A DNA stretch of 64,000 nt, taken from contig CM034543.1 of NCBI GenBank assembly GCA_020002185.1, positions 13,818,621 through 13,882,620 on the forward strand, read 5' to 3'. Below, piece by piece: positions 45,465-57,600 of the stretch. The stretch is from Paraescarpia echinospica. Lineage: Eukaryota > Annelida > Polychaeta > Sabellida > Siboglinidae. The notes beneath the pieces are model-generated. The model was not told the origin of the DNA and made no database searches. It saw only the letters and a program-made list of their open reading frames with translations. Every line of letters begins with the position of its first letter. Positions within the stretch are counted from its first letter, which is position 1. The translations under genes and the position numbers were made by a program.

Positions 45465-46050
45465 TTAGGTGCCGTCAGCTGATGCCACCAGCTGATGAAT
45501 GCGGTTTCTTGCGAAACAGTTACTCATGACGTGTCCTTTTTGTGGCCATCGGCATTGGGTGTCCTTGTAGTGACACTCTTCCGCCGAATGAGATATTTTG
45601 CCACATCTGAAACATGGTTTCTGCCGATTATGAGCGGGTGGTTTCTTTTCCCACTTCCTCGTTGCTTGCTTGTGAGTGGTCACTTTGTGTACACTCGGTG
45701 TACTGTCGTTTAACTGTGCGGTGTTAGCAGCAGCGAATTCCATGGCAAGGGCCATTTGTAGAGCCTTTTTGAAATAAAGGCTGGTTTCCCCCAACAATCG
45801 TCGTTGGGTAGCCGTGTCTGATACCCCACAAAATAGCCGGTCCCTCAGATTTTCTTCCAGGATCAACTCGGCAATCAGCTGCATTGTGCTGCATTGCCTT
45901 TGTTTGACCGAAATCTAAATTTCTGGCCACATTTTTCAGTTCAGCAACAAAGTCACCTACTGACTGGTCCTTCTTCCTGTAAGTCGAGTAGAAGTATAAT
46001 CGTGTTTGGTTTCGGTTGGAAATGCGTCTGTAGCAACTTACACAGTTCAA
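45465..46050 (-). pseudogene. Gypsy gag fragment with CCHC zinc knuckle
   Basis: 46050-45890 encodes YSTYRKKDQSVGDFVAELK; after a frameshift, 45884-45465 encodes LILEENLRDRLFCGV and a knuckle CFRCGKISHSAEEC, followed by a second, incomplete Cys-rich motif. Gag packages element RNA. Confidence 0.83.
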
Positions 46051-46465
46051 AGTAGGAGAAATCAGCCGGCGTCCGTGGGCGTGGACGTGGCAATGCCAGG
46101 CTGCGTAACAACGACGTCAACGACAAGGTATAAGTAATGTTTCTTCACTGTTAGCAAGATTACTCTGCGCTGGCCTATAGCGTCGTCGGCAATATAATTT
46201 GCTTCAAAATAAAATCCTAATCTGCCCTGATAAAACGACCATTCTTTTCATGTAAACTGGTAAACTTCCATGCCATGTATGACATGTTTACGTCGGAACG
46301 ACGTGTTGCGGTTTTCCATAAATTGACGTGTTGTGTCTGGCCGTTTGCGGGAAAGTTCGTTGCGCCTCCAAAGTTGGTCTCCGCATCGACGTGGGTAAGG
46401 AATTTCTAACCTTGTGCATTCAGTGATGACCGCTGATACTCATGCAATACGTACTTGCTGACTTT

Positions 46466-46479
46466 TATCCTCGTCACCA
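46466..46479 (-). other. Putative primer-binding site
   Basis: The minus strand reads TGGTGACGAGGATA seven bases after the 5' LTR. It starts with TGG, complementary to a tRNA CCA end; the tRNA was not identified. Confidence 0.6.
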
Positions 46480-46486
46480 AATGTGA

Positions 46487-47007
46487 TGTATTTAAAACGT
46501 GTTTTATTAACGACCACATGGTCAATTGTCAAACGTGATTACAATTAAAACGGAACTGAAGCAGACTCTCGGGAGCATCAATTGTTCGATCGATACACAA
46601 CACTATAAGTTATGAAGTAACTTAACTTTGTACGTCTGAACGGACAAAGCACAGGTCATATACATTCCTCTCATGGTAATTTGAATTGACAGACCCACAT
46701 TATAATAGCACTGACTATACAACCTCTGTGTGTGACACCATAATATCAAGCATATTTAGTTACCGGGTCGTCGTTCGACCCACTTCAGAAAGCGTGCTAT
46801 CAAATATCGCGAGACGTAGCCGCTGATCTCTGTGTAATAGTTCTAGTTCTAGTTGTTTCCAGCGCTCGGCAACGTTCTATTAACTGACTAGTCTGTATTA
46901 ATGTGGTTACAATGTAATGGTCTTATGAGGTCTCATTCAACTAGTCAGAAAATTTTCAAGACATTATCGCTAAGCCGACCTTTCTATGCTGGCATTGAGG
47001 GTGGTCA
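46487..47007 (-). repeat. Gypsy 5' LTR
   Basis: The minus strand reads TGACCACCCTCAATG at one end and TTTAAATACA at the other. It is about 17 bp longer than the 3' LTR through small duplications, such as GTTCTA repeated near 46847. Confidence 0.9.
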
Positions 47008-47207
47008 CTGCCAGGGTGCGTGTCGTCTTCAGTGGTTCTTTTATGTCCCATATTGAGACGGGACCGAGTCACGAAGGATACACTGTCCCCAATGTTGAGA
47101 GCCAAGTATTTACACCAAATATCATGCCTGCCCGGTCCGGGTTTCGAACTCAGAGCGCTCGCATGTCGTACAGGCGGGTGTTCTAACCACTACGACTAAC
47201 GGGAATT
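47008..47207 (-). mobile_element. tRNA-derived SINE fragment
   Basis: On the minus strand, TAGTGGTTAGAACA (A box) and AGTTCGAAACC (B box) are spaced as in a tRNA (47202-47133). A body with CTCGGTCCCGTCTCAATATGGGAC follows, up to the Gypsy LTR edge at 47007. The tRNA-like part is too diverged in the anticodon arm to be a working tRNA. Confidence 0.6.
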
Positions 47208-48009
47208 GAGCGTGACTTCCCTAGGCAATTACGTCACGTGCATCAACATAATTTATCTTTTTCATTGGTTATAACCGCTAGCACGGTAAACACTGTTACC
47301 AAACTTTTCGCGCGGCGCTGTGTTTTCGTACGGACACTAATTATTTCACTAAAACCATGTTTTTTGACAATTTATTTGCAGAACATGGCACAAATAAGTG
47401 GCAGGGAGTTACAATATGGATGTATTTCGCAAATGTTTCTTCAGATTTTTATGACAACGAAATGTTTATGTTGTTGACACGATCGACGACAAGACCAGGC
47501 ATTATAGGCATAGCCAGGACATTCCCAAACAGCTCCATATGCGAATCCGGGGGCCTGGGGTGCACGTGCACCCACCCCCGACCATTGGAATTTGGCGTGC
47601 CCGTAGATCTTTTTGAATGGGCCCACGTGACCGTGCCCCCAGACCCTTGAAATGTGCCCGCGTGCCCCCGCCCATGTTACAATAAGCTGAAGTTACGGTG
47701 ACGCAGCGTTGAAAAATGTTCAACAGCTCTCCTACACGTCTTCCGAGACAGCGGAGAAGCTGAAGTTACGGCGCAGCAGCAAAAAATGTTTTACACCATT
47801 TGGTTCGGCCGCCAGTGTAGGTTTTTGTGCCCTCCCCCTATACTACCCTTTCTGGATCTGCCCCTGAGCCCACTATGAATTGCAGGACACATGAACCTCC
47901 CAGATATCGAATGGCAAACAAACACTGTATCGAAACAAGAATTCACGAAGAATACAACGTGTACAGAGTTGCTTAGCAAGGGTTGTGACTAGGTCTCCCT
48001 ACCTACCAT
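47208..48009. repeat. Stretch with GC-rich dispersed repeats
   Basis: 47490-47660 and 47800-47875 carry C-run segments. 47805-47870 matches 30375-30445 (CGGCCGCCAG, TTTTTG, CTGGATCYGCCCCTG). The rest is unassigned. Confidence 0.5.
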
Positions 48010-48400
48010 GTAAGCAACCAGAACATTTACATTAATTGCTTATTCCTGTAAGAAAGCGTGTCCAGCTTCGATCATCTAGTTTTGATTTACTTTTTATTCC
48101 TAGAATCATTACTAATATTGGAACTGGGACAGTTTCTGTTGCTGCACAAACTATTTGGAATATGCTCCGTCTTAATGTTAGATCAGTTGAAAATATTACA
48201 CAATTTCGCGTCATTTAAAAACTTACCTTTATAACATTTCGTAGCCACCTTAGCTCCCTGGCGTATCGATCCATCTGTTGACGACTTTATTATGGCTTAT
48301 CGATTCTGAGATTGACTAACCCTTTTGTAATGATGCGTCTCTGAGATTAGTTTCCGAGGAAACGTAAAAGACGTTACCTTATTATTATTAATTCTCATCA
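48010..48400 (+). pseudogene. L2-type LINE 3' fragment
   Basis: The plus strand encodes RKRVQLRSSSFDLLF, TNIGTGTVSVAAQTIWNML and VRSVENITQF, the C-terminal end of an L2-clade RT. The 3' UTR continues to a TTATTATTATT tail at about 48390. It is a relative of the fragment at 60115-60495. Confidence 0.8.
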
Positions 48401-48608
48401 GGTGGCATGCCACACTATCCGACTTCTTAAACTTAAAATATTATCTCGTACAACAATATGAAAACATATGTATGCAATCACATTTTTATATATAATATAT
48501 ATATATATCAACAAAATTGGCAAAACTGATAAGATACATACTAGTATTTAGGAATTTAAATTAAATTAACAAAAACTGTACTACAAACAATCATACCGTC
48601 ACATACAC
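48401..48608. other. AT-rich spacer
   Basis: TATA-rich run near 48490-48510; no feature. Confidence 0.5.
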
Positions 48609-48633
48609 ACTGGACACAAGATTTAACAAGATT

Positions 48634-48661
48634 GCCACCCAGAAAATTAACTCTAGGTGGC
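48634..48661 (-). other. CR1 3'-UTR hairpin (copy F)
   Basis: Read on the minus strand, GCCACC and GGTGGC arms, the same paired variant as copy C. Confidence 0.75.
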
Positions 48662-48734
48662 AGGTGGACAAGGAAGCCCTTTGGCTTATCGAGAGTCCGA
48701 CCCTTTTATCTATGTGTATCCCGCCCGTCTGAGG

Positions 48735-50375
48735 TATGTGTCGATTTTATTTTTAAACATATTCACGCTACTAGCACCCACACAATCAGCAGATAATCTG
48801 TTCCATTCATTTACAGTCCTTTGTGAAAATGAAAACTTTCTTATATCTAATCTACTCTGCTCCTTTGCTAATGTAACTTCATGTTCTCTAGTCCTATCTT
48901 TCTAAACTGAACACAAAATATTTCTATCAATATTTTCATAACCATTCAATATTGTAAACACTTCTATCTGATCTCCTCTCAATCTCCTGGTCTCTAGTGT
49001 TGTTAAACCGCATTTTTAGGCGTATTTCGTAACTAAGATCCCTCAGTTTTGGTATCATTTTAGTTGCTCTCCTCTGCACTCTTTCTAGCATATCTATGTC
49101 CTTCCTGCGATATGGCCTCCACGCTTGAATACAATATTCTAAATGAGGCCTAACTATTGTTTTGTACAGCGGTATTATTAGCTCTTTTTCCTTATACGTT
49201 ATGTTTCGCCTAATTAATCCAAGGATTTGATTTCCCTTTGAAGCTGCAATTCAGCACTGCTCTGAAACCTTCATATCAGCACTAATGGTTAACCCTAAGT
49301 CCTTTTCTTTTACGGTAGTACTTAGTACAGTACCCCCCCCCATTGTATATTATACCTCTTCGTTCCCATGTCCTGTGTGGAGGCATTTACATTTCCCAAA
49401 ATTGAACAGCATTTGCCACTTTTCAGACCATTTGATCAACCTGTCAAGATCATCTTGTAAATGCTGTCTATCTCCATCACTTTTAATCCTTCTAAACACT
49501 TTTGTATCATCTGCAAATTTCAACACCTTGCTTGTTATTTCATCATCCAAATCGTTGATATATATTAAGAATAATATAGGTCATAATACTGATCACTGTG
49601 GTACCCCACTCAATACCGATTTCCAGTTTGAAGCCTCCCCATCAACTACTACACGTTGTCTTCTGTCAATCAGTCATTGTTCTATCCAGTTTATTATACC
49701 ATTTCCTACGCCATGGGCCTTTAGTTTCAGCAGTAATCTTTGATGTGGTACTTTGTCGAAAGCTTTTTGAAAATCTAAGTAGACGATATCTACCAGTGAT
49801 CCCTCATCTACCCACTTAGTGATGTCTTCCAAAAAACATAACATATTTGTTAAGCATGACCTCGCTTTAAAAAAACATGTTGAGATGGGTTTATTAAGTT
49901 TTGTTTAACAAGAAAATCCACCATGTGATCTTTACTTAGTCTTTCTAATAATTTGCAAATCACTGATGTTAAACTCACTGGTCTATAGTTCTCTGACTTA
50001 TTTCTCGAACCTTTTTTAAATAACTGTATAATGTTTGCCTCTTTCCATTCTAAAGGAACCACTCCCTCTTCTAATGACAAATTGAAAACTGTTGCAAGCG
50101 GTACGGTAATTTGTTCTACAATTTCCAATAGTAGTTTGGGCGGAATCCCATCCACTCTAGGTGATTTATTATCCTTCATAGCCCTTATTTTCTTAGCTAC
50201 CATTTCCGGGTTCCTAAATAGTCTGAATCTGCCTCTGGTACTGGCAGTGAACTAATATATTCTCTGGTAAACACTGAACTAAAGTACTCATTCAGGTCTT
50301 CTGCCATTAAGAAACCCTCTGATATTATATTTCCAGCACTATCTTCTAGAGGACCGACCTTATCTTGAACTTTCT
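48735..50375 (-). pseudogene. CR1 ORF2 C-terminal half, copy F
   Basis: The minus strand reads NKSPRVDGIPPKLL, NYRPVSLTSVICKLLERL, DFQKAFDKVPH, FADDTKVFRRIK and the C-terminal domain, with several frameshifts and a deletion near 50215. Confidence 0.85.
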
Positions 50376-50380
50376 GGTAC

Positions 50381-51124
50381 GCTTACAAAGAGATAGACGT
50401 CGTATTAAAATACACCTTATTAAAAAAGTGATAATACTAAATATAGATAGATACGAAGAGAGGCCAGTTATTTTTTTTACGTGATGAATGGGTCCTTCGA
50501 TAACGACATATTTGTCTTAATAGGAGTCACTGACCCCTTTTAACTGTTCTTTGTTTTACTATATTTATTAGTCATTGTTACTTTAATTGTAGTTGAAATG
50601 TGTAATACGTGTAGCTGCATATTGTACACTGTAATTTAACATGGGGTCAGACATAAACATATTGTTCTTGCAAATCATCGTTAAGATGCATTGCATTCCA
50701 GTGTCATCTTCAATCACATCCTGTTATCCAACTTCTAGCCACCCGTTTTGGTCTTGTAATTCTCCGGATATACCTTTCATCAAACGGTGTAGATTTTAGA
50801 CATTTGGACCTACTCTCCAACTAAGGCATTGGACAATGCATACTAGAAGAGATCCAAACATTGTGCCACCTCGCGGTGCCTAGATGATCTAACCACAACT
50901 TACGTGTTTTGCAGTTGTGTTGTGGCGCCGCCTGTCGATCAATATTATCAGGAATTGTTGTAAAGATAGTTTCATTTTGATCAGTAGACGGCGCCTCTGA
51001 TGTAATAATCGGCGGCTTATTAAAAACACGATGGCAGTTGTGGTTAGTGTTCTATTCATATTTCCCTGTATGTCCGGGGTGATGCTGACCTCGATACCGG
51101 TCCTCAATTTCTGTTTTAGTAAAT
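50381..51124. other. Unassigned stretch
   Basis: No gene or recognisable repeat beyond simple AT-rich sequence. Confidence 0.45.
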
Positions 51125-51400
51125 GTTTTGTTCCCCCTTACTATTCTTCACTGTTGCTTCCACCAGCCGCATCCACACCCCTCTGTCTTTCGCTCTCATT
51201 CTCCACTCCTCTCCCAATCCTTCCAAATCTCTCTTTACACGATCTTCCAAACGGTGTCTAGGTCGTCCTTATCTCCTCTTAGTCTTACTTACCACTCTGC
51301 GGGCATCCATTTTTTTGTCAACCGTTCTTCTCCCATTCGCTCCACGTGTCCAGCCCACTTTAATCAACTCCTCACAAGTTTCTTGAGTTATTTAGTTTTA
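51125..51400 (-). pseudogene. LINE reverse transcriptase C-terminal tail
   Basis: The minus strand gives KWAGHVERMGEERLT, a frameshift at an A7 run, DARRVVSKTKRR, a stop, GRPRHRLEDRVKRDLEGLG and AKDRGVWMRLVE. W-x-GH-x-x-RM and GRPRxR...D are the usual last blocks of RTE/I-type ORF2 proteins. Confidence 0.7.
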
Positions 51401-53247
51401 AAAGTTCAGAATATTGTAATGGTGATAACGTGTTGCTCTGACTATGGGTGGGTATAAGCTAGCTACAAAACAATTATCAATTTGCTTGACTTGCAATACT
51501 ACTACCAAACTTCCCGTGTACTAACTTACCAGTATTATCAGTGAGTCCATGTGAAAGAATGACAAACAATCTGCGAGTTGTATATAATTAAAATGTAATA
51601 AGATTCCACGAAGGATGACAATATTTCATGACAAGTAATATGTACAACTATCTCCATGAGATGTATTTTACATGAAAAATTACAAAACAAGACATTGAAA
51701 CAATAATATTTACCAATAATAACAATAGACATCTATATTACATTTTGCAGTGCTATCATTTCATGATCCTTAAAACCCCATATTGATATATCTTGAGTAG
51801 GCAACATTATCTTATTCTTAAAACGGTCATTCTTGTTGCACAGTAAATACTTATTCAAGCTTATGCTTTATTAGTAAATGAAATCAGGACAACCTGTCCA
51901 CAGTTTGAAAGTGTAAGTAACTTATGAATGCCTCAAATATGGTCAGATGGATTTGCAACTGGTAATAGACGAGATTCCTTGTGAATGCTACCACTGATGC
52001 ACTGCCAGTCGCTAAGTTGAATACAACTGTAAATGCCACGAGCATTTCGCTTTGGTACCAACAAAACATAATACACACCCTACATGTTATACATACATCG
52101 CACAGTTGCTCAAAATCTTGCCATGGATGAGCACGCAATACAGAACTTAAATTAAAGATTCACGCGTGAACGATGACTATCAATTTAATAACTCCTACAC
52201 ACTAGCTAACAGATATGTCTAAAAGTACACAAAAATGATAAAGAAACAGGTACAAAACTATCACTGATCCTCTTTCATATGGAAGCTGTATTAACTCTGA
52301 AGTTGCTTATGAATCAACGAATCTAAGCATATCTTCGAATACTTATGATCTGATATTCCCTGCATTGAACTTTACAAAAAAACTTTATAAAAACTTACAA
52401 CCTTTTACAAATTTTCTAAGAAAACGCAAACAAAAATAATGCCGCAATAACGTGCATTTAGACAATAGAAATAATTCAATCGTTTCAGCGGCAACAAGTG
52501 ATATAACAGAATCAGGAATAACGTAAGAAAACAATTTGGTATGGCCATTTGATGAATCGTAAGCCACACGGCACGAAAATGCATAAATTATTAGTACTAC
52601 ATAGATGTGGCCATGTGTAGCCGAATAAGTCTCGCCATTGTTGCACTGCAATTATGCATTTCTTCAAGACCATAAATATTAATGAATGGGCCTCTGAAAT
52701 ATTGCACTCTCACTTATTTCTGGCTGTCTGAAAAATTCATACTACATTCCTTTTTCTGTGTAAACATTTCGAAATAGATATTTTACTACAGTTGAGAACC
52801 TACTTAACTGACATACGATATCAGTGAAGACGGGTCGACGTAGGCCACTTCGTTAGAGGTAGATCATAACAACAAACAGAGAAAACAGAAATTGGGTTCA
52901 ACCAAACTGTAATGACTTTGACTTTTTTCACACAGCGTTACTTCCTGTAGCACCACCGTCTACATCGCTGAATGTACTTGTCGACTGCTAAAAACAAAAC
53001 TAACATTTGGCATGATCAGCTGTTTGAAATATATACATGCTGACTACCCAGCATCGGACCTGACAACAACGACCGTGTGGTGGCGCCACTGTCCAGCGAC
53101 AGATCTACATCACAACAGATGATCAGCGGCAGTTGTTCTGAAATGTATCCATATACACATCTCGGGCGGTCGAACCACCGAATGCAAGCGTGCAGTCCTG
53201 AGGGGAATTATAACAGCTGTTCTGGCAGAGACATGCAGGTGGCACCA
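51401..53247 (-). other. 3' flank / probable 3' UTR of the RhoGAP gene
   Basis: AT-rich with no coding sequence. A minus-strand AATAAA at about 51867 is a possible but distant poly(A) signal. Part of this stretch is probably 3' UTR. Confidence 0.4.
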
Positions 53248-54136
53248 CTATACAAGCGTTTCCTGTTCGTGGTAATCGTCACTGTTTTCTCTTGCCAGTT
53301 TTTCCCAGTGTTTCCACCGTTCCAGCTGCCACGATTTCGAGCCGGCGCATTTCCCGCCGTGTTCGTGTGTTTCCGCCGGCGACAACGATGACTCTGACGA
53401 AGACGCCGCCAGATGTAAAGGTCTATGCAGTGACGACGTTTTGTGGAAAGCTGTCCGTTCGCCAGTGCACGCCGCCGCTCCCTCACCATGTAGCGATGGG
53501 GTGGAATTGAGGGGTGAGGGGTGCTGCGGTGGTGACGCCGGTGGCGAGTCGAGGAACCACGCCGTGACAACGGGCGACGACTTCTCGATGGGACTGTTTG
53601 TGCCAGAACGTGAGCTGCCCGCGTAGTATCCACTACTCGACGACGATGCCGAATGACGCTGTTTGCTGTATACCGTCGGAGGCACCGTCAGCGTGTGCTT
53701 ACTCAGCAATGTTCCCGATGGTGTCAACTTCAGCTGCTGTGGCCGTGACTGCGCACTCCGAAGATTTGACGAGCATGATTGTGACGTATTCAACGTGTTC
53801 TCGGCCGAATCAGTCGTCTTCGTTGTGGGTGCCCGCGACACTTTCGGTGAGGGGCTCATTCTCGGGGACACAGGACTGCGAGATCTCTCCGGACGATACC
53901 ACCCCTGGTCGGGTGCGCTCACCGTGTAACTGACGGGCACCTTGAGGTTGTCCCCTGGTGGATCGACGCTGCGAACACGCGATGCCAACGTGCGATGTTG
54001 TCTTGGCACGGGAAGAGAGTCGGCACGACCGTGGAGTTGTGTGTCCGGTTCACTCCGACAGCTTGGTGACTGTGGAATGGACGAACTGTCACTCTCCTCG
54101 TACATGCTGCTACAGGTGTCGCCATCTACCTCCGTC
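53248..54136 (-). CDS. ARHGAP6: ARHGAP6-like, last exon (Ser/Pro-rich tail)
   Basis: The acceptor is TGCTTGCAG, entered in phase 2; the stop is TAG at 53248-53250. About 295 residues are rich in Ser, Pro and Thr with many SP sites ([15 protein letters not shown]), so a likely phosphorylated, disordered tail. It ends [22 protein letters not shown]; this final block looks constrained compared with the tail. Confidence 0.9.
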
Positions 54137-54624
54137 CTGCAAGCACAAACGCGTTGTTAAAATCTGTTGTCATGGAAACCGCTTCGTTGCAGAAACATAC
54201 ACGCAACACACAACACACTTTGTCCACATGAACATTTCTTTCAAAACGTGTATTTGCAAGAAGTAATTTTACTATGTAATGCTAAAAAAATAGGAGTAAT
54301 ATGTAGCTCTAATGTATGAAAGTTATGTTTACCCTTCCTAAAACTGAACTGCTTTTCTAAACTGTTTAAAACATTTCTAAGCATTTAATCTGTCCACATG
54401 CAGTCTAAAATATGTCCTTAAATCAATAATTCAGGAAAAAGCCCCAGTTAGAATTATCAAAGACTGAAAGAGAAACATAACAAATTCCTATAAATGCACC
54501 ATACTCTTGATGATTATTTCCAGGTAAGATTGCCAGAAATAATTACCATTGTGTCACCCAGTAGCGATTGTAAAATGTGAAGCAGTACTACAGGAGCACT
54601 ATTTCATGTGACACAGCATGCACC

Positions 54625-54689
<65 letters not shown>

Positions 54690-57600
54690 CGTGCGCGTGT
54701 GTGTGCATGCGGGCACTGACGTAAACACTTCTATTGTTTGATATTGTACAACAGAAAGCACAATATCCACAACGTATGAGCTGCTCATATATAAACTCAA
54801 CAAAAAAGGCAAAAATACTATGCGTCACACGGAGTAACACCAGGCGGATGACGGAAACACTAACCTATGACCTCATACATATACACCACTGAAAAATGAA
54901 CACAAGGTTGGCTGTAACCAGACAGAAACCACAACCAATCTAGAGGAAGTCTAACCATAATTGTCCACCAATAATTAATAATAAAAATCAATAATTAATA
55001 ACAACAAGAAATATTCTGTTAAGCCAAAACTGAAATGTACATTAATTATAACCATTTTATGTATTCAAGAAATGTAAACAAGATTGTTACATATCAGAGA
55101 CAAATATTTTCTTAATGTGTATCTTGTGAATGAAGATTTAAAATGAGCTGCTAAAATATCTTTTTTTATAACACAAGTTGGCAAGTCTATTAATTTGCTG
55201 ATGTTGTAGATTTTCTGATGCTGCACTGCGACTAGTTATTTAAACATCCCATTGCCTTTTATCAGACCATAAAATTTATGTTTTTCACTTACCCGATGGA
55301 AGCCGATTTCTGCTTGAGCAAGTGGTCTAACGCCTCTGGGTTCGTCTCTTGCATTAACCGAAACATTTCATCGTACCAGTCGACAGGAAGCTGTGGAAGA
55401 AGGAAACAAGTGAACTCATTCCGACAGACGTGGCAACAATCAAGTGGTGTCTACATCTGTAGTCTCGTCGCAATACACCAACATAACCCACAATGCATGA
55501 AATGGAGGAAAACATCAATGTTATGCAGGCTGGCAATTAATTTAATAACTGATGTACATACGTACATACCAAACACTTTTTACTACTACAACCAACTGAA
55601 ACGAAGCATCCCCTACTTTGCAATCACAGTAGAAGTTCGTCATTACACATTTTATTACGCAAAAATGCGCCATTTTATCTGAATCTCAAAATGCCAAACG
55701 CATCCAAATACTAGTACATACCACTGATGAAAACAACACATTTCAACTTGACTTATCCTTGTCGTTACTCGTGTTATTGGCCACTAGATGGCGCCACATC
55801 CACTGCGAACGCCACCGAAGCGAAGGGCATTTCACAACGCCCAGAACATTCCTGGCGAAACACAGTTGCCAGCTAATCATTCAACTGTTACATAAACCAG
55901 CATTTGCAGCCAGCTAGGATCAGTAACTGCAGTCTGGAATCCCGATTCCCGCAGTGCAACTATTTCCATTTTTTCCCAGCCACAGAACAGACCCATGAAC
56001 GATAGATGTGCCAGCTGACAGCGGTTCCCTGAAGCGCGGAGCAACCCTAGATTTCCCTGCGGGAGATGGGAGCTTCTGTTGTCACATCCAGAGGGAATGA
56101 GGGCAACCGGTGCCACATTGAGTTTGTGGGCCTTAAAACGAGCTTCTTTTATTGCGTCTCTCCCTTCTAAACCAGAATGTGTATTGGAGGAATGCCTGCT
56201 CAAATAACCAAGCTAAATTAATTTGGCATTCATAAATGTGAGCTGTCCACTAAACCCCCTGGGAAGGGCGCCGTAACAAGCTGCTTGATTTACCCCTTTG
56301 ATTACATCTGATTTTTCAAACATGACATTTGATTTGACTGCAATTCATTCAGTATAAACTCACATCTTCTGACATTTATATATCACCAATTTCGGCCTGA
56401 TATAAAGACTTTTACCATATTTTTAAGTCCAACATCACATCAAATACAGAACTTAAACACAATTGCGTGTCCGAGTCAAACAATATTTGCACTTTGACAA
56501 CCCTCCATAAATCAGCAATTCCACGAGAGTTACAGTGGTTTATTTGTTGCGTTCCGACAGCTGCACAAACGTTACGTGCTGTGACATTTACAAGCCGCCC
56601 GACACATGGCCTCTGCCAGCCACTAAACAACATCGGGAAGTCCCGACTGAACTGCGAGAAAAAACATGGTTGCTGATGTCAGCAATGCTACATGTATTTC
56701 CTTGAACACTCGCAGCAGCCTGGGTTTGTTGGAGGGCGAACACGAGACTCCAGCCAAGAGGGGGACACCGTGGCAGCACACAAACTACCTCTTTCCTCCA
56801 TATGCAAACCAACTTATCAAGCACCGACAGAGAGTTAACATACTGCTACACAATTATTTCATATAAATTAACGTATCCCTCGTGCAAATTTACCAAAGTT
56901 TATTTAACCAGATTGTCACGCAGAGCGTGAACCCCAGATGAAAGTGGACAATCCAGAGGTTTGTTTTAGCTACTTTATATCACAACTGGAACTAACCAGT
57001 TTCCATCTAAATTAAGTATCGCGGTATGAGTACTAACAATATCTTAATTTACTGTTGTGAATATTTATGGGTTTTAAATTTCTTATTAACTCCTTCTCAA
57101 AGTACACCTGTAGATTGTTCTTATTTACTTACGTACAATATCCTAATAAATGTGCATATGACTTGTTTAGTGTTTTGTGATAAAAAAATTACTGAACACA
57201 CTCCTTGTGAATTCTCTACATTTCACAAGTGAAGGGTGGTTTTTCAATGGGAATCGTAGCCAATGAAACTGCATGCCGACTGCATAGTCACCTAGCTAAC
57301 TACCACACACCTTTCTGACTATTACTGTCTCATATCATTGTTGCTGCAATTTTCTTCCTGCTCTACAAATTTGTAAAACAACAAGAAAAATATGTTTTAT
57401 TTGCTAGACAGCACCTCTGTGGTTTTCATGTAGTAATTATTAAAACGCAGTTGTTTTGTTGGATGAACTTGACATTGACAGGAGGGAAAAGAGGTTAGCC
57501 GTCTGGGTAGGGAATCGTACCAGGCACTGCCGGTAACCAGCATTCCCGTAACCTGGCAAACTCTTAATTGCTCGAGTCTGTTTCCATGGTGACAACAGCA

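Larger units (their letters stand above)
38265..47007 (-). mobile_element. Gypsy-type LTR retrotransposon with nested insertions
   Basis: On the minus strand: 5' LTR (47007-46487), primer-binding site, gag with a CCHC knuckle, protease, reverse transcriptase, RNase H, integrase, polypurine tract, 3' LTR (38768-38265). The pol order and the C-terminal RRSTRCRKPPEHLYL match Metaviridae-type elements related to the K02A2.6-like group. All frames are broken and no envelope gene was seen. Its RT is interrupted by 40770-44433. No clear target duplication was found at the outer ends. Confidence 0.92.
48609..50380 (-). mobile_element. CR1-type LINE, copy F, 5'-truncated
   Basis: The 3' tail and hairpin (48634-48661) are followed on the minus strand by RT sequence up to the KVQDKVGPLED region at 50375, where it is truncated. 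It closely matches copies A and C. Confidence 0.88.

Noticed and set aside
38265..47007. Envelope gene or retrovirus-like status of the Gypsy element
   Set aside because: After integrase the frame ends with the usual pol C-terminus and runs straight to the polypurine tract and LTR; no envelope-like sequence is visible.
47133..47202. Functional tRNA gene on the minus strand
   Set aside because: A and B boxes are present but the anticodon arm does not pair properly and a SINE body follows directly.
53292..54160. Plus-strand open frames across the last RhoGAP exon
   Set aside because: The minus strand carries a spliced, phase-consistent RhoGAP exon; the plus frames are GC-rich shadows.
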